This document shows, in pieces, positions 25,956-34,784 of a DNA stretch of 39,401 nucleotides; the stretch's first letter is position 1, and every line of letters begins with the position of its first letter. The stretch is from NCBI GenBank assembly GCA_046727435.1, contig JBKPCR010000425.1, forward strand, positions 1 to 39,401. Reading direction: 5' to 3'. The position numbers and the translations under genes were made by a program. The DNA comes from CAVPRW01 sp046727435 [NCBI: bacterium]. GTDB taxonomy: Bacteria; Tectomicrobia; Entotheonellia; J063. The notes under the pieces are model-generated. The model searched no databases. It was not told the DNA's origin and saw nothing but the letters and a program-made list of their open reading frames with translations.

Positions 25956-26972
25956 ATGCTATTCAAAGTACTTCCGACCGCCTTTCTGATCATGTTGATC
26001 GGTCTTGGGATAACTGGTATTGACGCGGCTCCAAGAGAGCGCATCCTCCTCAATGTTTCCTACGACCCCACACGAGAGTTGTATCAGACGGTCAATGCGG
26101 CGTTCGCCAAGCATTGGCAGGAGCGTACCGGTGAACGCCTGACGGTGAATCAATCGCATGGTGGATCGGGTAAGCAGGCGCGGGCGGTCATCGATGGCCT
26201 GGAAGCTGACCTGGTCACGCTGGCGTTGGCGTATGACATCGATGCCATCGCCCAGGCCGGGCTGATCAAGTCCAATTGGCAAACGCTTCTCCCAGACAAG
26301 AGCGCTCCTTACACCTCGACGATCGTGTTCTTGGTGCGAAAAGGGAATCCCAAAGGCATCGAGGATTGGGATGACCTCGTCAAACCAGAGATCGCGGTGA
26401 TTACTCCCCATCCCAAAACCTCCGGCGGCGCCCGCTGGAACTATCTCGCGGCTTGGGGTTATGCGCTCAACCAGTCTGGCAACGATGAGGCGAAGGCGCG
26501 GGAGTTTGTAGCTCGCCTCTACAAGAATGTGCCGATTCTCGACACCGCCGCGCGAGCGGCGGCAGTCTCCTTTGTGGAACGAGGCATCGGCGATGTCCTG
26601 ATCGCCTGGGAAAGCGAGGCGCTGCTCGTGGCCACGACGCATGGCCAAGGCCGGTTCGAGATCGTCACCCCAGCACTCAGTATCCTCGCTGAGCCACCGG
26701 TGGCACTTGTTGACAAAGTTGTTGATAAGCGGGGTACCCGTGAGGTCGCGCGCGCTTATCTCGAATTCCTGTATTCTCAAGAAGGTCAAGAGATCGCGGC
26801 CAAACATCACTACCGGCCGCGTCTGGCCTCAGTGGCCGCATCCTATGCGACACATTTTCCAGTCGTCAACCTGTTCACGGTCGAAGAGGTGTTCGGCAGC
26901 TGGCAGCAAGCCCACACCGTACATTTCCGTGATGGAGGCATGTTCGATCAAATCTACCAGCCCAATCGCTAA
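25956..26972 (+). CDS. sbp: Periplasmic sulfate-binding protein
   Basis: A 338-residue substrate-binding protein of the sulfate/thiosulfate ABC importer, with a signal peptide ending near GIDAA. Family blocks are [94 protein letters not shown], and the [21 protein letters not shown] end. ATG 25956 is preferred because GGAGAA lies 5 nt upstream; ATG 25938 is possible. The frame stays open upstream to GTG 25893, where it encodes the degenerate AlkP3 C-terminus ([12 protein letters not shown]), so an automatic annotation may attach these foreign residues to the protein. The downstream genes encode the permeases and ATPase. Confidence 0.93.
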   Translation: MLFKVLPTAFLIMLIGLGITGIDAAPRERILLNVSYDPTRELYQTVNAAFAKHWQERTGERLTVNQSHGGSGKQARAVIDGLEADLVTLALAYDIDAIAQAGLIKSNWQTLLPDKSAPYTSTIVFLVRKGNPKGIEDWDDLVKPEIAVITPHPKTSGGARWNYLAAWGYALNQSGNDEAKAREFVARLYKNVPILDTAARAAAVSFVERGIGDVLIAWESEALLVATTHGQGRFEIVTPALSILAEPPVALVDKVVDKRGTREVARAYLEFLYSQEGQEIAAKHHYRPRLASVAASYATHFPVVNLFTVEEVFGSWQQAHTVHFRDGGMFDQIYQPNR

Positions 26973-27005
26973 GCACAGCAGCCCTCCTAGCATACAGAGG
27001 CTCTG

Positions 27006-27869
27006 ATGATGACAATGTCGAGAAAACGTCGGGTGCTGCCAGGTTTTGGGATCACGATGGGGTTCACCCTGCTGTATCTGAGCCTCATCGTCCTGATTCC
27101 GATTTCGACGATACTGCTGAAAACGGCCACGTTGAGCTGGAGCGAATTCTGGGGCACGGTGACCTCTGCTCGCACCCTGGCCGCCTATCGCTTGAGTCTT
27201 GAGACCGCCTGGATCGCTGCCTCAGTGAATGTCATCTCTGGTCTTCTGGTGGCATGGGTCCTGGTGCGGTACCGTTTTCCTGGGAAGCGCCTCATCGATG
27301 GCCTGGTGGACCTGCCTTTTGCTCTGCCGACCGCAGTCGCGGGTATCGCACTCACCAGCCTCTATGCCAGCAGCGGGTGGATCGGGAGCTACGTCGAGGC
27401 GTTTGGCCTCAAGATCGCCTATACGCCGTCCGGAATCGTCATCGCCCTCATCTTCATTGGGCTGCCCTTCGTGGTACGGATGGTCGAGCCGGTACTGCAA
27501 GATTTCGATGCCGCCGTCGAGGAGGCGGCGGCAAGTCTGGGGGCCAGTCGTTGGCAGACCTTCATCCGGGTGATGATGCCCGAGCTCTTGCCGGCGCTCT
27601 TGACCGGATTTGCGCTCGCCTTTGCCCGAGGGCTGGGCGAGTATGGCTCGGTGATCTTTATCGCTGGCAACATGCCGATGCGGACAGAAATCACCCCGTT
27701 GTTGATTATGATGAAACTTGAGCAATTCGATTATGCGGGCGCCACCGCCATTGCCTTAGTCTTCCTCAGCCTTTCGTTTACCCTCCTGTTGGGCATCAAC
27801 ATCCTGCAATGGAGACGCAGTGCCACAGCACTTGCGGCAAAGGGGACCAGTTCATGGCGTCTATCGTAG
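27006..27869 (+). CDS. cysT: Sulfate ABC transporter permease CysT (CysU)
   Basis: A 287-residue inner-membrane permease with six membrane segments. It has the ABC-permease EAA loop at [27 protein letters not shown] and family blocks [43 protein letters not shown]. It forms a heterodimer with CysW to pass sulfate or thiosulfate. ATG 27006 follows AGAGG at 5 nt and lies 33 nt after sbp. Its 3' end overlaps cysW by 16 nt. Confidence 0.94.
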   Translation: MMTMSRKRRVLPGFGITMGFTLLYLSLIVLIPISTILLKTATLSWSEFWGTVTSARTLAAYRLSLETAWIAASVNVISGLLVAWVLVRYRFPGKRLIDGLVDLPFALPTAVAGIALTSLYASSGWIGSYVEAFGLKIAYTPSGIVIALIFIGLPFVVRMVEPVLQDFDAAVEEAAASLGASRWQTFIRVMMPELLPALLTGFALAFARGLGEYGSVIFIAGNMPMRTEITPLLIMMKLEQFDYAGATAIALVFLSLSFTLLLGINILQWRRSATALAAKGTSSWRLS

Positions 27870-28756
27870 GCGAATTCTCAGGCGTGACCGCGGCGACGCC
27901 CACGGGCCTGTCAGAGCCGTCCCTTGTCCGCTGGTCCCTGATTGGACTGACGCTGGTATACTTAGGGGTATTCTTGGTGGTCCCGTTGCTGGCGGTATTC
28001 GTCAAAGCTCTGGAGAAAGGGGTGACCGTCTATTGGGCTGCCATTAGCGATCCAGTCGCACTGGCAGCCATTCAGCTCACACTGCTAACCGCAGCCATCG
28101 CGGTGCCGCTGAATGTGCTCTTTGGGGTAATGGCCTCGTGGGCGGTGGCAAAGTTCGAATTCCCCGGCAAACAGCTCTTGATCACGTTGATCGACCTGCC
28201 GTTCAGCGTCTCGCCCGTCATCTCTGGGATGATCTTTGTGTTGTTATGTGGCCGGCAAGGTGTGTTTGGACCTTGGCTGGCGGGACATGAGATCAAGATC
28301 GTGTTCGCCCTCCCCGGCATCGTTCTGGCCACCATCTTTGTGACCTTCCCCTATGTGGCGCGCGAGCTGATCCCGCTCATGCAAGCGCAAGGCACCGATG
28401 AAGAAGAGGCGGCCTTGACCCTGGGCGCCAACGGTTGGCAAACATTCTGGCGCGTCACGCTGCCCAGCGTCAAATGGGGGCTGCTGTACGGCGTCATTCT
28501 GTGCAATGCCCGGGCCATGGGGGAATTTGGAGCGGTCTCGGTGGTGTCCGGACATATTCGTGGGCTCACGAACACCATCCCGCTCCACGTGGAGATCCTC
28601 TACAACGAGTACCAGTTTACCGCCGCGTTTGCGGTGGCGTCGCTGTTGTGCCTACTGGCGCTGGTGACCTTGATCGCCAAGCATGCGATCGAACGGAAGC
28701 TGGAACAGCGCACGATCAGTTCCACGCGAGAGCTCACCAGGAGACGGGTGCCATGA
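27854..28756 (+). CDS. cysW: Sulfate ABC transporter permease CysW
   Basis: A 300-residue inner-membrane permease paralogous to CysT, with six membrane segments after a hydrophilic start of about 25 residues. Characteristic blocks are [18 protein letters not shown], the EAA loop [22 protein letters not shown] and [20 protein letters not shown] 27854 is chosen over an upstream start at 27809 because AAGGGGA lies 7-8 nt before it; it overlaps the cysT end by 16 nt. The stop overlaps the cysA ATG. Confidence 0.93.
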   Translation: MASIVGEFSGVTAATPTGLSEPSLVRWSLIGLTLVYLGVFLVVPLLAVFVKALEKGVTVYWAAISDPVALAAIQLTLLTAAIAVPLNVLFGVMASWAVAKFEFPGKQLLITLIDLPFSVSPVISGMIFVLLCGRQGVFGPWLAGHEIKIVFALPGIVLATIFVTFPYVARELIPLMQAQGTDEEEAALTLGANGWQTFWRVTLPSVKWGLLYGVILCNARAMGEFGAVSVVSGHIRGLTNTIPLHVEILYNEYQFTAAFAVASLLCLLALVTLIAKHAIERKLEQRTISSTRELTRRRVP

Positions 28757-29904
28757 GTATCGAACTGCGAGGCATCACAAAAATCTTCGGTGATTTCACG
28801 GTTTTACATGACGTACAGTGCACCATTGCCACCGGCAAACTGGTCGCTCTGCTTGGGCCCTCCGGCTCTGGGAAAACGACGCTCCTACGTATCATCGCTG
28901 GCCTCGAAGTGCCGGAGCGCGGCGCGGTATTGTTCGAAGGCGCGGACGTGACGCACCACCGGGCGAGCGACCGGCAGGTCGGATTTGTGTTTCAACACTA
29001 CGCGCTGTTTCGGCATATGACCGTGTTTGAAAACGTCGCCTTTGGGCTGCGGGTCAAGCCCCGTCGCGAGCGGCCTTCCAAGACCGTAATGGCAGCCAAA
29101 GTGTGGGAGCTTCTGCGACTCGTACAACTTGAGCCTCTAGCCAGGCGGTATCCTTCGCAGCTTTCGGGCGGACAGCGTCAACGCGTAGCGCTCGCCAGAG
29201 CCCTAGCCGTCCAACCGAAGGTCTTGCTGCTCGACGAACCATTCGGCGCCCTGGATGCCAGGGTCAGGCAGGAGTTGCGCCGCTGGCTCAGGCGGTTGCA
29301 TGATGACATCGGCATTACCAGTGTGTTCGTCACACATGACCAGGAGGAGGCACTAGAACTCGCCGATAATATCGTGGTCATGCGCGAGGGACACATCGAG
29401 CAGATAGGCACCCCTGAGGAGGTCTACGAACATCCGGCGACACCCTTTGTCTATCGCTTTCTTGGCAATGTTAACCTCTTTCACGGCCGCATGGAAGCCG
29501 GCACGGTGCACGTCGGGGATTTCACCCTGGAATTTCCGCTGGGAACACCACCAGAGGCCACTTCTGCTGCGATGCTCAGCCGCTATTTCGAACAAAGTGG
29601 GGAGTACTGTGCCTTTCAACATGCCACTCCGGCCATGGTGTTTACCCGCCCCCATCTCTTGGAGATCGCGCATCAACCGAGTGCCCAGCCACACTTCCGG
29701 GCCACCATTACCCACCTCAATGCCGCCGGGCCAGTGGTCAAAGTCGAGCTCGCGACGCAGAGTGGGGTGGTGGTGCATGTTGAGCTGTCCCAAGAGCGCT
29801 ACCGTCAGCTACAATTGCAGAAAGGCGCGGAGGTGTTCGTCAGCGTCAAGACTATGCACATCTTCACCGAGGACTCTGGCATGATCGCCGAGAGTGTTGA
29901 ATAG
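28753..29904 (+). CDS. cysA: Sulfate/thiosulfate ABC transporter ATPase CysA
   Basis: A 383-residue ATP-binding subunit. It has Walker [10 protein letters not shown] (35-43), Q-loop FQHYALF, signature LSGGQRQR from residue 138, Walker [12 protein letters not shown] (159-169), H-loop [10 protein letters not shown], and a C-terminal TOBE-type regulatory domain from about 240. It energises the CysTW channel. The start is set by ATGA overlap with cysW; upstream open sequence is out of frame within cysW. It ends the sbp-cysTWA operon. I see no CysB-type site or convincing terminator after it. Confidence 0.95.
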   Translation: MSIELRGITKIFGDFTVLHDVQCTIATGKLVALLGPSGSGKTTLLRIIAGLEVPERGAVLFEGADVTHHRASDRQVGFVFQHYALFRHMTVFENVAFGLRVKPRRERPSKTVMAAKVWELLRLVQLEPLARRYPSQLSGGQRQRVALARALAVQPKVLLLDEPFGALDARVRQELRRWLRRLHDDIGITSVFVTHDQEEALELADNIVVMREGHIEQIGTPEEVYEHPATPFVYRFLGNVNLFHGRMEAGTVHVGDFTLEFPLGTPPEATSAAMLSRYFEQSGEYCAFQHATPAMVFTRPHLLEIAHQPSAQPHFRATITHLNAAGPVVKVELATQSGVVVHVELSQERYRQLQLQKGAEVFVSVKTMHIFTEDSGMIAESVE

Positions 29905-29987
29905 AGGCGCGCAGGTTGAGCATCGCCGTGCCCATGAGTTTCGGCGGCGCGGTGAGCCACTCTGTCTTCTCCCGGATGCGAGGCTGC

Positions 29988-30638
29988 TTATTTCCCGACA
30001 TACACACTGTCGAAGAACATGGCCTCATAGATCAACGCAAACTCGGCGGCGGTAGACATCAGTCGACACATCTCGTCGGAGGTGGCAAAGCGGGCGATGA
30101 AGGTTTCTTCTTTCCGGACATCGAGCGGGGGGATATTGAACCCAGCGACGGCCTCAGCCGGCAGATCGTAATGTGTCTGCAAGCCTTGATGGATACGCCG
30201 GCAGACCTCCGCCCAGCTCTCTTCGATCATCAACACGGCGGCCATATTTTCACCGGGCGTCGCACAGCCCGCGAGGCGGAACTGATAATTCGTGGCCGCG
30301 AGGGCACCCGGCAATGGTTGTGAGCTGCGCAAGGTTTCAGGGCTGATCCCGAGTGCCTGAATGAAGTGGCGATAGAGCCCCAGATAGCCGACCTCACGAC
30401 TGGCCACCTCGATGAACCATTCTTTCATATCCAGATCAGGTGCCTGCAGGACGCACATGGCAAAGTAGTCGTAGATCCCACGGACATAATGATGCTCCTG
30501 TTCGGCAAAGCGAATCAATGCTTCGCGTGGCAAGAGGCCGTTGCTGGTGTCCCGCACAAACACGTGCTCAGTGACTCCGCGCATCAACGCTTCGGTATCG
30601 CGACGCAGTAGCCTGACGAAATCTTCTCCGCTCGCCAT
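29988..30638 (-). CDS. TenA/PqqC-like (haem-oxygenase fold) protein
   Basis: A 216-residue all-helical protein of the TenA/PqqC/CADD haem-oxygenase-like superfamily. Candidate metal or substrate ligands are EQEHHYVRGIYDYF (about 48-61), SREVGY, MIEESWAEVC and the C-terminal EFALIYEAMFFDSVY. No clear TenA catalytic cysteine is seen, so it may be a non-haem-iron redox member instead of a thiaminase. ATG (complement of 30638) follows GGAGGG by about 9 nt; the upstream extension is proline/serine-rich and unlikely to be real. It follows the aminotransferase by 187 nt on the same strand through a hairpin-rich spacer. The substrate is unknown. Confidence 0.72.
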   Translation of the reverse strand: MASGEDFVRLLRRDTEALMRGVTEHVFVRDTSNGLLPREALIRFAEQEHHYVRGIYDYFAMCVLQAPDLDMKEWFIEVASREVGYLGLYRHFIQALGISPETLRSSQPLPGALAATNYQFRLAGCATPGENMAAVLMIEESWAEVCRRIHQGLQTHYDLPAEAVAGFNIPPLDVRKEETFIARFATSDEMCRLMSTAAEFALIYEAMFFDSVYVGK

Positions 30639-30825
30639 GATTCGACACCCTCCTCTGCTTGAATGGTGACCGCTACACGTAGACGGTCCCGTCAGGGACC
30701 CTCCTCGCTCCTTCCTCCTTGGGGGGAAAGCCCGGATGGGGGGTTGGATGCTCACACATCCTGCCCTCTACCCGCATCTTCCTCCACAAGGGGGGAGGAA
30801 GACTCGCTATAAATCTGCTGGATAG
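30639..30825 (-). promoter_or_regulatory. Hairpin-rich spacer between aminotransferase and TenA-like gene
   Basis: The spacer holds three inverted repeats: TCTTCCTCC/GGAGGAAGA (30777-30785 with 30794-30802, 8-nt loop), GGATG/CATCC (30746-30750 with 30757-30761) and GGTCCC/GGGACC (30685-30690 with 30695-30700, 4-nt loop). The first may end aminotransferase transcription. The others lie in the leader of the TenA-like gene. I see no thiamine riboswitch core. Confidence 0.5.
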
Positions 30826-32211
30826 TTAGAGATAGTCCAAGAGCTCTTCCTGCCCACGATCGAGAGCCTGGCCAAAGATCCGCACGAGGTCATCCACCTG
30901 GCCTTTCGTGATACAGAGCGGCGGCGCAAACGCCACTGTATCCAGAATGGCGCGGCAGATGAGGCCGCGTTCAAAGGTTAGTTGCGTCAGCAGGGCACCC
31001 GCCTTACCGATCGGCTCAAAGCGCTCCCTGGATGTTTTATCGCGCACGAGCTCGATGCCGGCAATCAGTCCCATCCCCCGTACATCCCCCACCAGCGGAT
31101 GATCCAGGAAGCCACGCAGCCGCTCCTGGAAATACGCGCCCACCTCAGCCGCCTGATCGATCAAGCGCTCCTGCTCCAGGATGTCGAGATTCTTTAGCGC
31201 CGCCACACAGGCCACGGGATGGCCATTATAGGTGAACCCGTGTGGGAACGGCGCTCCTGGCGGAGCCTTGTCGACCAGATCGCGGTAAATCTCCTCCGTG
31301 ATGATACTGGCACCGAGCGGCACATAACCGCTGTTGATGCCTTTGGCCAGCGACAGCATGTCTGGCCGAAGATCCCAATGTTCGAGCGCGAAGCGTTTGC
31401 CGGTGCGGCCGAAGCCGGTGATCACTTCGTCGAGAATGAGCAGCACCCCATACTTGCGGCAGATCGCCTCAATCATCGGCCAGTATTCCGGCGGCGGCAC
31501 GATAGCGCCCCCTGCGCCCATGATCGGCTCGCCGATGAAGGCGGCTACGGTGTCAGGCCCCTCTTCCAGCAGGTGTTCCTCCAGCGCCCTGGCGCACGCC
31601 AGCTCACAGGTGGGATACCGCAGTCCGAGCTCGCACCGATAGCAATGTGGCGCCGGAATGAAGCTGAAGCCGGGCACCAAGGGGGCCGCCATGTCCCGGT
31701 GGCCTTGAATGCCGGTGGCGCTCAGGGCACCCATCGACACTCCGTGATAAGCTTGATTCCGCGAGATGATTTTGAAGCGCTCGGGCTGACCGTTGAGTTT
31801 GAAATAGTACCGGGCGATCTTGAAGGCGCTCTCATTGGTCTCCGAGCCGCCGGAGGTATAGAAGACACGGGTCAGGTGCGGCGGGGTCATGTCGATGAGC
31901 TTCTTTGCCAGTTCGATTGATGGCAGGTTCGAAAAGCCGAAAAAGCTTGGCGCAAAGGCTAGCTTGCCGATCTGCTCGCGCACCACATCGCCGATCTCCG
32001 TGCGGCCATGGCCGATGTTGACATTCCAGAGACCCGCCAGGCCATCGATGAACTGTCGCCCCGCCAGATCCTTGACGTAGATGCCATGCCCCTCGACCAG
32101 GATCGTCGGTCCCTCTTCGCTATGAGCTTTCAGCATGGTCGCGGGGTGCAGGATGTACGACAGATCATCGCGATACCAGTCGTGCGATGCGGGCTCCATG
32201 TCTTGGCTCAT
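30826..32211 (-). CDS. Class III pyridoxal-phosphate aminotransferase
   Basis: A 461-residue omega-amino-acid:pyruvate-type transaminase. It has YTSGGSETNESAFKIARYY, SRNQAYHGVSMGALSATG, PLP-ring aspartate D261 in LILDEVITGFGRTG and PLP lysine K290 in LSLAKGINSGYVPLG. A cysteine group C190, C193, C202, C206 (CYRC...C...C) lies in the loop before EEHLLEEGPDTVAAF; similar loops occur in some members and could bind a metal. ATG (complement of 32211) follows GGGAGGG by about 7 nt. Possible substrates are taurine, beta-alanine, putrescine or similar amines. Taurine would fit the sulfur theme, but the sequence does not decide it. Confidence 0.88.
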   Translation of the reverse strand: MSQDMEPASHDWYRDDLSYILHPATMLKAHSEEGPTILVEGHGIYVKDLAGRQFIDGLAGLWNVNIGHGRTEIGDVVREQIGKLAFAPSFFGFSNLPSIELAKKLIDMTPPHLTRVFYTSGGSETNESAFKIARYYFKLNGQPERFKIISRNQAYHGVSMGALSATGIQGHRDMAAPLVPGFSFIPAPHCYRCELGLRYPTCELACARALEEHLLEEGPDTVAAFIGEPIMGAGGAIVPPPEYWPMIEAICRKYGVLLILDEVITGFGRTGKRFALEHWDLRPDMLSLAKGINSGYVPLGASIITEEIYRDLVDKAPPGAPFPHGFTYNGHPVACVAALKNLDILEQERLIDQAAEVGAYFQERLRGFLDHPLVGDVRGMGLIAGIELVRDKTSRERFEPIGKAGALLTQLTFERGLICRAILDTVAFAPPLCITKGQVDDLVRIFGQALDRGQEELLDYL

Positions 32212-32449
32212 CAATGTCCCTCCCGTATAACCGCCACCTGTGTGCGAAACGCACCAGGCTGCAGCATCGCTCCCACAATTCACGGTAGCCCAGCTCTCGG
32301 AGGGAGTCAATGGATTTTCCTCCGGGGATCTGACCTCTTGGGTTTGTCACCGGGAGGTCGTGCGCGCTATAATCGGCGCCCAGTATTCACCGCAGCATGT
32401 GCTGAGCTAGTGACCGTGGAGCCCCGGAGAGCAGCACAGCGAGGCGATT
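32212..32449. other. Divergent promoter region
   Basis: About 240 bases between the leftward aminotransferase gene and the rightward transporter gene. It should hold both promoters; I cannot point to definite hexamers. The transporter's ribosome site is a GAGG shortly before 32450. Confidence 0.4.
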
Positions 32450-33316
32450 ATGTGGTTTGGGTTGGCACTGCTGTCGGCCTTGTTCCAGGTGTTGCGCAAT
32501 ATGTCGATGAAGCACCTTGGGCATACCTTGGATGATACCATCAATGTGTGGGGCCGCTTTACGTTTCTCTTACCTTTTGTCGCAGGGTTCGTCCTATGGC
32601 ATGGCATCCCACCGTTTCTCCCAGGGTTTTGGCCCTATGTCGTGCTCTTCGGCATCGCCCAAACCGCCGCCACCCTCAGCCTGGCCAAGGCGCTACGGCT
32701 GTCTGACATCTCAATTGTCACCGCCTTGTGGAAGGTGAGCTTGCTGTTTTTGGTCGTCTTTGCCTTCGTGAGCCTCGGGGAAACGCCCTCACTGCTGGGC
32801 TTGGTAGGCATCCTGGTGAGCTTGGTGGGCGTCTATATCTTGAACATCCAGAAGAGTCGCCTCTCCCTGTGGGCGCCAATCCGCGAACTGTTGATCGATC
32901 GTGGCCTGCGGTATACGCTGCTGGCGGCGGTTTTGTATGCCCCGGCGGTGGTCCTCATCAAGCAAGTTATTGTCCGCTCCGACGCCTATTTCGCTAATCT
33001 CATGGCCTATTCGGCCGCCTCGCTGATCATTCTCCCTCTGGCATTGCGACGCTCGGCCCACCATTTTGCACAGATCCCGCGCCATTGGCCATCGTTTGTC
33101 GGCATGGGGCTGTTTGCCTGCCTGGCGAGCGTGTGTCACAGTCTGGCCTACCAGATAACCCTGACGTCATACGTCGAGGCCGCCAAGCAGGCTGAAGTCC
33201 TCTTCGCCTTGGGCATCGGCTATGTGGTGTTCCAGGAACAGGCGAGGGTCCGGGCCATTCTACCGGGCAGCCTGGTGATTCTCATCGGCATGGTTCTGTT
33301 GCACCTGAGTGGCTGA
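32450..33316 (+). CDS. DMT-superfamily (EamA-type) transporter
   Basis: A 288-residue protein with about ten hydrophobic segments in two halves. The N-terminal MWFGLALLSALFQVLRNMSMKHL and the ALRLSDISIVTALWKVSLLFLVVFAFVSLGE block are typical of EamA drug/metabolite transporters. The second half ends QVLFALGIGYVVFQEQ-like EVLFALGIGYVVFQEQARVRAI. It acts at the inner membrane, probably exporting a small metabolite; the substrate cannot be told. It stands alone, divergent from the aminotransferase. Confidence 0.86.
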   Translation: MWFGLALLSALFQVLRNMSMKHLGHTLDDTINVWGRFTFLLPFVAGFVLWHGIPPFLPGFWPYVVLFGIAQTAATLSLAKALRLSDISIVTALWKVSLLFLVVFAFVSLGETPSLLGLVGILVSLVGVYILNIQKSRLSLWAPIRELLIDRGLRYTLLAAVLYAPAVVLIKQVIVRSDAYFANLMAYSAASLIILPLALRRSAHHFAQIPRHWPSFVGMGLFACLASVCHSLAYQITLTSYVEAAKQAEVLFALGIGYVVFQEQARVRAILPGSLVILIGMVLLHLSG

Positions 33317-33879
33317 GCCGATGCGCCAGCGCGACCCTGGCAGATGGCCTGGAGTCGTCGACTTGCGCGTCCTAATACAATGACGGAGTCTGCCGTCAGC
33401 AAGGCGTCTATATCGTCCTTTGACGCCTTGATCCCGGTCCAAAATCTTCAACATAACTGTCATGCCCGCGCGGGCACCAAGACGCATGCAAAGAGGGCTG
33501 AGCGCCTCTCTGCCCCAGTAAGTATGCTACCATGTGGCCATTCTGGGCTGGCCCCATGGCCAGCCAATGACCGGAACCGGAACGAGAGCGAGGGCCGGGG
33601 TCATGGCTTACACCTGTGTGTAGGCCGGCCATTGACCCGGTAAGACCTGCCCTGACGTATGGCTGAAGGGAATGGCTGGCGGCATGGATGCCAGCGAGGG
33701 GAGAGGAAGGGGAACACAGACTCGCAGGAAGCGCCCCCTGAGAAGGAGATGTTTCAGGAAGGCGGCAATGCTGGGGCCTAATAGAGGCCAGATCGGCGGC
33801 GCGCCGTTCATCATCTTATGGAGCTTTGTGCAGGGAGCGGCCTTTTCCATGGCGCGCCTTGGCCTGTGGCGTGTATGAT
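33317..33879. other. Intergenic stretch with one strong hairpin
   Basis: About 560 bases without a supported gene. GGCTGGCC-CCAT-GGCCAGCC at 33546-33565 is a perfect 8-bp inverted repeat with a 4-nt loop. Further GGCC-rich short repeats occur up to about 33640. Composition is irregular, as in decayed sequence next to mobile elements. Confidence 0.5.
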
Positions 33880-33908
33880 TTGAAGCGTCAACCATTTCTG
33901 TATATAGT
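33880..33908 (+). promoter_or_regulatory. Sigma-70-like promoter of the vapBC-like pair
   Basis: TTGAAG (33880-33885), a 17-nt spacer and TATAGT (33903-33908) match the vegetative consensus well, in a locally AT-rich stretch 31 nt before the antitoxin ATG. In such modules the antitoxin usually represses this promoter. Confidence 0.6.
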
Positions 33909-33938
33909 AGGGAAAAAAACGATATTCGGAGAGTATGT

Positions 33939-34205
33939 ATGCATATCGACATCCCGGACGATCTGCACAGGTGTCTCGAACAGCTGGCCAAAGGATCAGG
34001 CCAGGATGTTAGCATCCTGGTGTGTGAGGTGATCGAACAGCGCCTGGCCCTCGAAGGGCGGAAGCCACGGCCCCAGGAGTCCCTGGCCTGGGAGCCCTTT
34101 TCTGACCAGGACCCGTTTGTGTCGCTGATCGGCTCCGGTGAGGATGACGCGGCCGATGTGAGCCAGAAGAAGTACGACTACCTCGCCGACACGTACCGCC
34201 CATGA
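33939..34205 (+). CDS. VapB-like antitoxin
   Basis: An 88-residue protein. The first 40 residues (MHIDIPDDLHRCLEQLAKGSGQDVSILVCEVIEQRLAL) have the short strand and two helices of a ribbon-helix-helix DNA-binding domain; the acidic C-terminal half (DPFVSLIGSGEDDAADVS) would wrap the toxin. GGAGAG lies just upstream of the ATG. Its stop overlaps the toxin start as ATGA, the standard toxin-antitoxin layout. The antitoxin itself looks intact. Confidence 0.75.
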   Translation: MHIDIPDDLHRCLEQLAKGSGQDVSILVCEVIEQRLALEGRKPRPQESLAWEPFSDQDPFVSLIGSGEDDAADVSQKKYDYLADTYRP

Positions 34206-34607
34206 ACCGGGTCTTCGTGGATACGGGGGGCTTTTACGCCGCCCTCAACCGCAGAGATGCCTCTCACCGTGACGCGGCCCGCCTGTTCCGCCGGGCACAA
34301 CGGGAACACTGGTTCCTGTTCACCACCAATTTCGTCCTCGCCGAATCCCACGCGTTGATCCTGGCCCGCATGGGGCGGGACCGGGCCTGGGGCTTTCTGC
34401 AGGCGATCGTCACCGGAAGCACCAACGTCATCCGCGTGGAAGAGGTGGACGAACGGCGGGCCAGGGCGATTAATCGAGCAATATCAGGACAAAGCGTTCA
34501 GCTATTGCGACGCGGTGAGCTTCGCCGTCATGGAACGGCTGGACATCCAGGAAGCAATCGCGTTTGACGAACATTTCCGGCAGTATGGCCAGTTGACTAT
34601 CCTGTAG
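34202..34607 (+). pseudogene. vapC: VapC-like PIN-domain toxin, frameshifted
   Basis: A PIN-domain ribonuclease gene. Frame 1 gives MNRVFVDTGGFYAALNRRD (first Asp), TNFVLAESHALIL (Glu) and so on to RRARAI. The reading then shifts near 34466-34472 and a second frame continues to TAG 34605-34607 with LIEQYQDKAFSYCDAVSF (Asp) and AIAFDEHFRQYG (Asp). All four acidic positions of the family are kept across the two frames, so the shift is recent; loss of one base in the AGGGCG stretch restores a full PIN protein of about 134 residues. As written, the product ends after 121 residues without the last two acidic ligands and should be inactive. A sequencing or assembly error is the alternative. Confidence 0.82.
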
Positions 34608-34634
34608 CCGGTGCAGCAGAAGGATCCACAGCCA

Positions 34635-34784
34635 ATGCCCAGACCGGACCATACCAAAGACATCGCATCTGTTCGCCGGCAGGCTGCCAAGGGCGGGCTG
34701 AGATTTGAAGCCTATCTGCCTCCAGGTCTGGCCGAATGGGTGATCAGTCTTGTCGAGCAAGATGTCTTCCATTCCCCTTCGGAG
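34635..34784 (+). pseudogene. Truncated antitoxin gene cut by the insertion sequence
   Basis: Reads as about 50 residues: MPRPDHTKDIASVRRQAAKG, then LRFEAYLPPGLAEWVISLVEQDVFHSPSE. The LPPGLAEWV..LVE..VF.SPSE pattern resembles ParD-type antitoxins, which normally continue SPSEAV plus about 40 residues. The homology stops exactly at 34784, where the left terminal repeat of the insertion sequence starts; the remaining codons to 34820 are element sequence. The 3' part is not seen on the right side of the element, so a deletion also took place. The family call is from memory and moderate. Confidence 0.6.

Noticed and set aside
30639-30825. Thiamine (TPP) riboswitch before the TenA-like gene
   Set aside because: The leader has hairpins but lacks the conserved CUGAGA and GAUCUGG-type core segments, so I do not call a TPP riboswitch.
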